From Aegilops tauschii subsp. strangulata (taxonomy: Eukaryota; Streptophyta; Magnoliopsida; Poales; Poaceae), in contig NC_053040.3 in NCBI RefSeq assembly GCF_002575655.3, positions 466,040,780-466,104,779 of the forward strand: a DNA stretch of 64,000 nucleotides, in the 5' to 3' direction. A program made the position numbers and the translations under genes. Under the pieces are notes generated by a model. That model saw only the letters and a program-made list of their open reading frames with translations. It was not told the origin of the DNA and made no database searches. Below are positions 57,590 to 64,000 of this stretch, in pieces; position 1 is the first letter of the stretch, and each line of letters opens with the position of its first letter.

Positions 57590-58460
57590 GGGCCGAAACA
57601 TTCGCCTCTAACGGGCTGGTGTTTAGCGGGCCACAATTGGGTCGGCCTGCATCTTTCTTGGGCCTGAATCATTGGGGCCTTCACACTTTGCGCGAGGCCC
57701 ACAACTTACACTGGCCTATATTTTAGTTGGGCCTTTTGTGGACCCAGCGCTTAGTTTCGCCCAGGTAGCGTTGGGCCATTAACAGGCTGAATATTGTACT
57801 GGCCTGTAACGGCCCAGATGAAACCATGGGCCTTTAGCAGGCCGAATGCATATTGGGCCTCAATTTTCACTAGTCGTCGACGGGCCTTCAGCAGGCCGAG
57901 ATGTAGACGGGGCCTTTTTGGGCCCAGTTATATCATGGGCAGTTACCAGGCCGAAACATATCTTGGGCCTTAGTTGGCCCACTGATATCATGGGCCTTTA
58001 AGAGGCCGAAAGCTTAGTACAGACATCAACGGGCCGAATTATGCGACAGGCCTTTAACAGGCCCAAAGTTACGTTGGGCTTAACTGTTGCCACCTTTATC
58101 ACGGGCCGTTAGTGGGCCCGATGTCCTGTCGGACCATATATGGCCCATGGGCAGCACGGGCCATTCCCAGGCCAAAAGTCACACCGGGCTGAAATGGGCC
58201 CATGTCTACATCGGGCCTCTAACAGGCCGAAAGTCACTGGGCTATAACTGGGCCCAAATATTCAGCGAACAATTAACGGGCGAGATCTGGCTTCGGGCCA
58301 TAAATGGGCCCAAGTATTCGGCAAACAATTAACGGGCCAGATCTGGCTTCGGGCCGTAAATGGGCCTCTATTAAGGAGGCCGTTATTGGGCTGGCCCACT
58401 AGTACCTGAGTAAGTACTACGGGCCTTTGACTGGGCCGGCCTTTTTACATATGGGCCTCT
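57590..58460. repeat. Right subterminal GGCC array
   Basis: About 45 GGCC motifs in under 900 bp, mostly as GGGCCTTTA, ACAGGCCGAA and TGGGCCCA, are spaced about 20 bp apart in both orientations. CACTA subterminal arrays are binding sites for TNPA-type proteins; that role here is inference. Confidence 0.88.
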
Positions 58461-58898
58461 GTTGGGCCGTGCCACGTGTCCACGTATCATAGGTGCTTTG
58501 GGTCCAATGAGTGGATGACATCTATCCCAACGGTGAGCCGACACGTGTTTTCTCCAGCCAATGATGATTTTACACGTGGAAAATCCCCATTGGTCGGGGC
58601 TGTTAACGGGTTATCGGATCCAAAACCGGACCCAATAGCTTAACGGCGTTCCGTTACGGTGGATGCCACGTGTCGGTCACCCTTGACGAAAGCACTTCTG
58701 TGACGCGCGATTTATCGTCATGGAAGTGGACACTTCCGTGATGATAATTTTGGTAATGTCATGGAACACTTCTACGACAGCACAGGTATGACTATCTTGA
58801 TTCTGTCATAAATTTGTCATGGATGTACATGCATGACAGAAAACGTGACCTACTGTGATAAACACGTATCATCACAGAAGTGTAGTTTTTTTGTAGTG
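58461..58898 (-). repeat. Right terminal region of the giant CACTA
   Basis: It contains CACGTGTC-type E-box/G-box motifs (58480-58670) and then TGTCATGGA / TGACAGAA repeats. It ends TTTTTTTGTAGTG at 58898. The left end has a comparable TGACA-rich stretch (25340-25450). Confidence 0.8.
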
Positions 58899-59639
58899 AA
58901 GGGACAAGAGATACAGCAGTTTATCCTGGTTCGGGCCACCTTGCGGTGTAATACCCTACTCCAGCTTTGTGGTGGATTGCCTCAGGGGGCTGAGGATGAA
59001 CTAGTACAGTGGTTGAGCAGCCTCAGGAGGTGAGGTGTTCTTGAGCTCGATGAGCTGGTGGAATGGTCAAGGTGGAATCCATCCCCTCCCCATGGTAGTG
59101 GCTAAGTCCTATTATAGTGGCCTTGGTCCTCTCCCCAAATGTAGGCGGGAAGGAATGCCACAATGGCCAAATTTGAAGGGGGACAACTAGTACAAGCTAT
59201 CCTGACAAAAGCTGTCTTTGCTTGCGAAAGGCTCTAGTGGTGACGCTGCGGTGGGCTCCGCGATGACCTCCGTCCCGCTGTCCTGGCGGTCTTGGTCTTG
59301 TTGCACCGATATGGAAACCTTTGCTTGATTCCTCGGGACCCCGCGCCTGCGCTTGGCTCCTTAGCACCAAAGAGGAAACTGGTACACTGCGCCCCCTGGC
59401 GCCCGCCTGGCCTTGGTCGTCATGGCTCACGTCATATGAACCTCGTGAGGTGCACCTTGCATAGATATCTCTGCTCCTCGGGAGCCAGCCTAGTGAGGCT
59501 GCCCCCCCAGGGAGGCTTGGCCCCTCGCTAGGGTCTTGAGTTGTTGTTGCTGAAGCCGCGCCATACCGGGCCACAGACCGAGCCACGCGTGGGCCGCAGG
59601 CAGGCAAGTCTGGGTACCCCCGTTCCCAGAACGCTCACT

Positions 59640-59656
59640 GTAGCCCCCGGGCCCAA
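59640..59656 (-). other. Polypurine tract of the Tat-type element
   Basis: Minus-strand reading is GGGCCCGGGGGCTAC immediately before the LTR start, the usual form in these Gypsy elements. Confidence 0.6.
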
Positions 59657-59882
59657 GGCATGCTCGAACTTGGCTTCGAGGAGAAGCCAAAGTGAAGGGC
59701 ATAGCGCCGCGGGCCCCAACCGCCTACGGCCTCGGTCGACGCATGGTGATTGATGGGACATGGGTGTCTCCGCTTCCCCACGCTGCCTCGGCAACCGTTC
59801 AACTTGACGAGACTCTGCTGCATGCAGAGGAAAACCATCATTACGTGCGACCGTGGAGGCCGGTGGTTGGCCTGCCCTTGGC

Positions 59883-59889
59883 TATAAAT
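59883..59889 (+). promoter_or_regulatory. TATA box for the antisense ORF
   Basis: TATAAAT lies 101 bp before the ATG at 59984, followed by a pyrimidine-rich leader. It points against the retrotransposon genes. Confidence 0.55.
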
Positions 59890-59983
59890 GAGGGGAGGGG
59901 TGGAGCCCCCTTTGCTCATCACCTTCTTCTCGTCGCCCGCTCTCTCTTCTTCCTCTCTGCCTCGCCGTCTTGCCGTAGTACTC

Positions 59984-60809
59984 ATGGCGCCGACAAAGAG
60001 GTTCTTTGCCGCGGAGAAGGGGTAGGCTCGCCAGGAGGGGCCTGGCTCGCCGCCACCCAAGAGGGAGAGGGGCCGCCCCCGCAAGCACCCCGCTACCCCT
60101 GTTGTGGCTTCTCGGGGGCGCGGGCGCACTCCTTTGGGGACCGACGTCATCCTTGGTGGCCGCAACGGTGTTTCTTCTCACGGCGGGAGCTGCCCGGGGC
60201 GGGGCAGCCCCTGTGCCGAGGGGAGGCGCGCCGTGGTTGCCCGGCCTACCTGGCCGCGCTTCCATTCGGCGGAGGTGCTCCCGGAGTTCGTCGTGTGGTC
60301 GGAAAGGCCGGCCGGCACCTGGCTCCAGCTCCCGCGCTCCTTTGGCGGTGAGCTGCCGGCCACGGGTCTCGATGGCCTCTGGCTGCTGCAGCAAGGCCTC
60401 ATCGGCCACGGTGGAGGTCTCCGCCGCGGGCAACATGGCCCTGCCTGCAGCTGGCAGGCGTTCGCCTGCGCGCAGCTTGAGCAGGAGGTGCACCCTCCAC
60501 TTCAAGTATGACGGCGTCACGACCCTCTACGTGAGGGTGTTTAGGGAAGATAGTCGTCGCGCAGGGTGCTGCCCCGAAGACAGCGGTGGCGACGATGAGC
60601 TTGGCCTTGACGACGGCCGTGACGACGCCGAGGGCAAGTTTGCCCTTGGCGACGGCCGCGGCTCGTCCAGCGGCGGCGGTTCCTCCTCCAGTGAGAGAAC
60701 CAGCAGCGGCGGCTATGACCAACCGCCACGCCGCCGGGCTCACTTCGAGGACGGTGGCTGGTCGTCCCGTCGTCACGCTCCGGTGAAGCGTGAGGAAGGC
60801 TCAGGCTGA
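59984..60809 (+). pseudogene. Antisense ORF of the Tat-type element, B3-like
   Basis: From the ATG at 59984 the frame reads MAPTKRFFAAEKG, hits TAG at 60023-60025 and continues with an AT-hook-like KRERGRPRKHP. FHSAEVLPEFVVWSERPAGT, WLQLPRSFGGELPA and SWQAFACAQLEQ follow. A frame change near 60490 leads to CTLHFKYDGVTTLYVRVFRE and an acidic/Ser-rich tail ending at 60809. The order W..LP..F, then (G)W.AF, then LHFKYDG..TLYVRVF resembles a B3 domain of the REM type, though more weakly than in the CACTA genes. It lies between integrase and the LTR on the opposite strand, where Tat-lineage elements often keep an extra ORF. If B3-like, it would be a nuclear DNA-binding protein. This copy is broken. 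Confidence 0.5.
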
Positions 60810-61704
60810 GCCGGGTCCGGGAGGCCCTTGGAGCCAGGCCTCGTGAGCTGCTGCGGGTGTGCGAGCCGCTTTTGTTTAACCTTTCCTTTCTACCTGCATT
60901 TGAAAAAAGAGTATGATGCCCTGTAGGGGCGTGTAATGAACCATGGTATTTATGCTGCTATGCTATGTTTATTGTTCTGATGTTATGCTGCAGTGTTCAG
61001 GCTCCAAATGGGTATGGTAGGATATCTTAGCTTGGTACACTCGCGGTGGTTTCCCTCCTCACGAGAGTGTGCGCTTCATTATCTGGTGAGGCCCTCCTCG
61101 CTGGCGGCTCGAGAATCCTTGACCTCAGGGGGCATCATGAAGCTGCGGAGTTGTTAGAAAACTTTGTCGGGTGTCTTATTCTTCCTTGCGTGAGCCCTCA
61201 GGCATGAGCCAGTCGTGGCTTAATGCACCGCGTCGCAGTACCCGGGGGCACGAACTTCAAGAGGGTACATAGATCACGAGCTTACTCGAGGGCGTCTCGC
61301 GAGGATAGAAAAAAGCCAAAGATCTGGGGGAGCAGGGCTATGGCGAAGCGTGTTTGCAGCGTGGGGCGAGCCCGTCGCACGCACAGACCTGCCCAGCCCC
61401 CGCGCTCAAGAGACATGAGGAAGAGCGACGGGCAACTGCCGCTCCTCCTGGACCCAAACCAAAGTGCAAGAGACCAGACGAAAGGGAAAGCCGGTTGACA
61501 ACTGAAAACGCGAGAACTCCAAATTTTATTAAAAGCATCACAAACCAACTATGAAAGCAAGCAAATGAACAGCCGCGTCCGGCACCTAGTCTAGTCTTCT
61601 CACCAGCGCGGAGCTAAGTGCTGCCACTAGGACGTGGGAGGGAGCCCCCGAGGCCCGAGGGCGGCTCTCCGGAGACTCCGGGGCATGTACAGCCCCACTC
61701 ATTA
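60810..61704. other. Tat-type element spacer between antisense ORF and integrase
   Basis: No ORF of note. It is part of the long 3' region typical of the lineage. Confidence 0.5.
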
Positions 61705-62903
61705 TTACGTGAGAGTGTCACGAGCGGAGACCTTCACAGGCACTAGGCCTTGCTTCATGGGTAGAACTTTTGGAGGTGCTGGATGTTCCATGCGTTCCTG
61801 ATGGGGATCCCGTCTTGCGTCTCCAGGCGCGCAGCGCCAGGCCTGGAGGCCCTCCCCCATGGGTGAAAGCTTATGCAGCCCTTCCCTGGAGAGCACCCAC
61901 CGTAAGACAAGATCACCCACCTCGAGCGTCCTGGAGCGGACGCTGCGGCAGTGATACCGCCACATCGCCTGCTGGTACCTTGCCGCTCGGAGCAAGGCTT
62001 GACGACGGCGTTCCTCCCCCAGCACGAGGTCCATCCCCCGCGTGGCGTCCTGGCGTGCCTCGTCAAATTCCAAGACCCGCGCGGAGCGATGCCTGACCTC
62101 ATGTGGGAGAACCGCTTCAGCTTCGTAGACGAGGAAGAATGGAGTTTCGCCGGTCGGCTTGGTCGCGGTGGTACGGATGGACCACAACACGGACTGGAGC
62201 TCGTCCAGCCAGCCCCTGCCACAGGCTTCGATCTTCTACTTAAAAGTCCTTGCTTTGAGGCCCCTCAGGACCTCTGCGTTTGCGCGCTCAGCTTTGCCGT
62301 TGCTCCTGGGGTGTGCCACCGAGGCGTAGCATATCTGCGTTCCAAGATTAGCACAATATGTTTTGAAGAGATTGCTAGTAAACTGCGAGCCATTGTCGGT
62401 GATGATGCGATTAGAGACTTCGAACCGGCTCACGAGGCCCTTGATGAACTTGACCACCGAGCTGGCCGGGATGGTACGGACTGGCTCCACCTCCACCCAC
62501 TTGGTGAACTTGTCGATGGCGACATAGAGGTAGCGGTGGCCCCGGGCGCTCAAGGGAACAGACCCAAGATATCCAGCCCCTAGACCGCAAACGGCCACAA
62601 GAGCGGGATAGTCTGGAGGCCCTGAGCAGGCTGGTGGATTTGCTTGGCATGGAACTGGCATGCTTCACAGGACTTCACTAGCTCGGTTGCGTCGCTGAGT
62701 GCCGTGGGCCAGTAGAATCCGCTGCGGAATGCCTTTCCCACCAAGGTGCGCGATGACGAGTGATGTTCGCAGTTTCTGCCATGTATGTCGGATAACAGCT
62801 CACACCCCTGCTCCATAGAGATGCATCGCAAGGAAACATCGTTTGGTCGTTTTCGGTATAGCTCACCGTCTTGGATGCAGTAGGCTGTGGCCTGCCGAGC
62901 CAC
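61705..62903 (-). pseudogene. Gypsy integrase of the Tat-type element
   Basis: On the minus strand the H2C2 zinc-binding part comes first, with DIHGRNCEHHSSSRTLVGKA and CEACQFHAK. The catalytic core follows: YLYVAIDKFTKWVEVEPV with the first Asp, IITDNGSQFTS with the second and NGKAERANAEVLRGLK with the Glu, so the DDE triad is present. The C-terminal part has GETPFFLVYEAEAVLPHEV and VGDLVLRWVL. The parts lie in different frames with breaks near 62580 and 62230, and the frame also contains changes near 61800. Integrase would insert the cDNA into the genome; this copy cannot. Confidence 0.88.
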
Positions 62904-64000
62904 GTGCTCCGCGTCTTCCTCCTTCTCCGGCAGGGTTCCCTACAGCAGGTACGACTTGAATTCTTCGGTCCAGCACCCCTCCAGAGGCTCAAGCGAGAGG
63001 AGCAGGCGCGCTCCTGAGGTCGGGCCGCAGGCGGGGGCTCCCGAGGTTGGTGGCATGGGAAGCTCCTCCTAAGGCAGTGTTGACTCCACAGCCGGAGGGG
63101 CTGCCGAAGGCTTGATGAGCCACTCCTCGAAGGCGCCGGGCTCCTGTGGCTGGCGCTTGGATGCCCTCTTGGCGATGTCGTTGGCTTCCTTGTTCGTGCC
63201 ACGAGGCACGTGCTGCAGCTCCAAGCCCAAAAAATTGTTTCTCCATTTTGCGTACCTCCGCCAGGGTATGCCTCCATGTGTTCATCCTTTGGCTCGTACA
63301 CTTTGTTGGAGAAGTTGACGAGGAGCTGGGAGTCGTCCTTGATGGTGAGGCGCTTTACGCCCAAAGCGGCGTGGCCTTGAGGCCGGCGATCAAGCCTTCA
63401 TACTCCGCGATGTTGTTGGAGACCTTTTCGCCACGTTGGAAGCAGAGCTGCACGGCGTAGATAGCTTGTCTTGGGTGGGCGAGATGAGCACGGCTCCAGC
63501 CCCCGCGCCCTGACGTGCGAAGGCGCCATCAAAGTACATGACCCAGCCGTCTGGTGCTTCGCTCCCTGGTGAGAGGGACCGGTCCTCCCCCGCTTTGGGC
63601 CCTAGAGCGTCGGTCCATTTCGCCACGAAGTCGGCGAGCGCAACACCCTTGATGACCCTGGTGGTGCTGAACTCTAGCTGGAATGCCTGCAGTTGGATGT
63701 TCCATTCGGTGACCCTTCCCGCAGCATTGGGGCTCCAGAGCACCCTCTCCAGTGGGTAAGCTGAGACAACCTTAATGGGGTGGCCTTGGAAGTAGTGGCG
63801 CAGCTTGAGCGAGGCAACGAGGAGCGTGAGCAGAAGCTTCTGTGGCATGGGGTAGCGTGCCTGCGCATCACGCAGTACCATGCCGACGAAGTACATTGGG
63901 TGCTCAACGCGGGTGGAAGTGTTGGTGGAGTCCGAGACCTCCTGAGGCTGGGGGACCTCAGAAGCTCGGGTGCCCGTTGGGGCAACAGCAGCCTCAGGAG
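62904..64000 (-). pseudogene. RT end and RNase H regions of the Tat-type element
   Basis: Minus-strand reading from the window edge shows VYFVGMVLRDAQARYP-like text (MYFVGMVLRDAQARYPMPQK), LRHYFQGHPIKVV and VIKGVALADFVAKWTD from the RT-RNase H connection. VMYFDGAFARQGAGAGAVLI, the start of RNase H with its first catalytic Asp, comes next. Further left, DDSQLLVNFSNKVYEPKDEH and ANDIAK belong to the RNase H end. There are frame changes near 63400 and 63250 and stops near 63070 and 62940. The catalytic part of RT lies beyond the window. Confidence 0.85.

Larger units (their letters stand above)
25296..58898. mobile_element. Giant CACTA transposon (33.6 kb)
   Basis: The left end reads CACTACAAAAAAAGACAC and the right end is the complement of CACTACAAAAAAACTACAC. 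The target duplication AAG lies at 25293-25295 and 58899-58901, and the two flanks join into one LTR. Cargo includes two double-B3 genes, a repeat-rich ORF, a transposase-family (En/Spm Ptta type) gene at the right, a LINE, a solo LTR and MITEs. The left end is duplicated in tandem. I found no TNPD-like DDE transposase, so mobilisation would have needed another element. Confidence 0.85.
25177..59639 (-). repeat. 3' LTR of the Tat-type element, split by a CACTA
   Basis: LTR pieces are 25177-25295 and 58902-59639, about 857 bp. The U5 end reads CCCTGAATCTGACA on the minus strand. Across the break the text reads GACGAACCCAAG then GGACAAGAGATACAGCAG, a continuous Gypsy LTR phrase. The U3 end is mutated (AGTGAGCG where TGTCGGTG is expected). 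Confidence 0.82.
25177..64000 (-). mobile_element. Tat-type Ty3/Gypsy retrotransposon, 3' half, minus strand
   Basis: From right to left it shows RT/RNase H, integrase, a long 3' region with an ORF on the opposite strand, a polypurine tract at about 59640-59656 and the 3' LTR (59639 down to 25177). The LTR is split by the 33.6-kb CACTA element. Gypsy order (integrase after RNase H) and an antisense ORF between pol and the LTR are features of the Tat lineage (RIRE2/Grande/Retand-like). The 5' part lies beyond the window. Confidence 0.82.

Overview
This window is plant nuclear DNA, almost certainly from a Triticeae grass (wheat, Aegilops or a close relative). It is a stack of nested transposable elements with no clear single-copy host gene. 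The evidence is: Athila-type Gypsy LTRs whose primer-binding site is complementary to tRNA-Asp, a Copia element with the ATATGCCCTAGAGG-type LTR, CACTA transposons with 3-bp target duplications, a Helitron, LINEs, Stowaway MITEs and a Tat-type Gypsy element. Family names are my recognition; boundaries come from termini and target-site duplications read in the sequence.

Layout, left to right. (1) 1-19172: a decayed Copia element on the plus strand was hit three times. The hits are a minus-strand Athila-type Gypsy element (1-3057, running off the left edge), a minus-strand solo LTR with TSD AATAG (4290-5853), and a plus-strand Gypsy element lacking its 3' LTR (7901-18517). The 5' LTR of that last element carries a 5.5-kb CACTA transposon (9468-14983, TSD TGG). 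(2) 18707-23040: the truncated Copia 3' LTR, then a minus-strand LINE holding a Helitron (19282-20149) and a Copia solo LTR (20250-21972, TSD ACAAA). (3) 23041-25176: unassigned sequence and a possible LTR. (4) 25177-64000: a minus-strand Tat-type Gypsy element running off the right edge. Its 3' LTR is split by a 33.6-kb CACTA element (25296-58898, TSD AAG).

The large CACTA element starts with a tandem duplication of its own left end (25296-30066 and 30067-35176). It carries two minus-strand genes built from B3-type DNA-binding domains, a plus-strand Pro/Ala-rich ORF with an exact 60-bp repeat, fragments of a coiled-coil gene, an En/Spm-type transposase-family gene (54337-57305), a LINE split by a solo LTR, three MITEs, and a right arm with about 45 GGCC motifs in 900 bp. 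No TNPD-like catalytic transposase was found.

The most interesting theme is the recurrence of B3 domains. The small CACTA carries a spliced B3 gene with an intact frame. The large CACTA carries two double-B3 genes, one of them partly copied in the duplication. The Tat retrotransposon has an antisense ORF that looks B3-like. DNA-binding host domains therefore seem to be cargo or working parts of several unrelated elements here.
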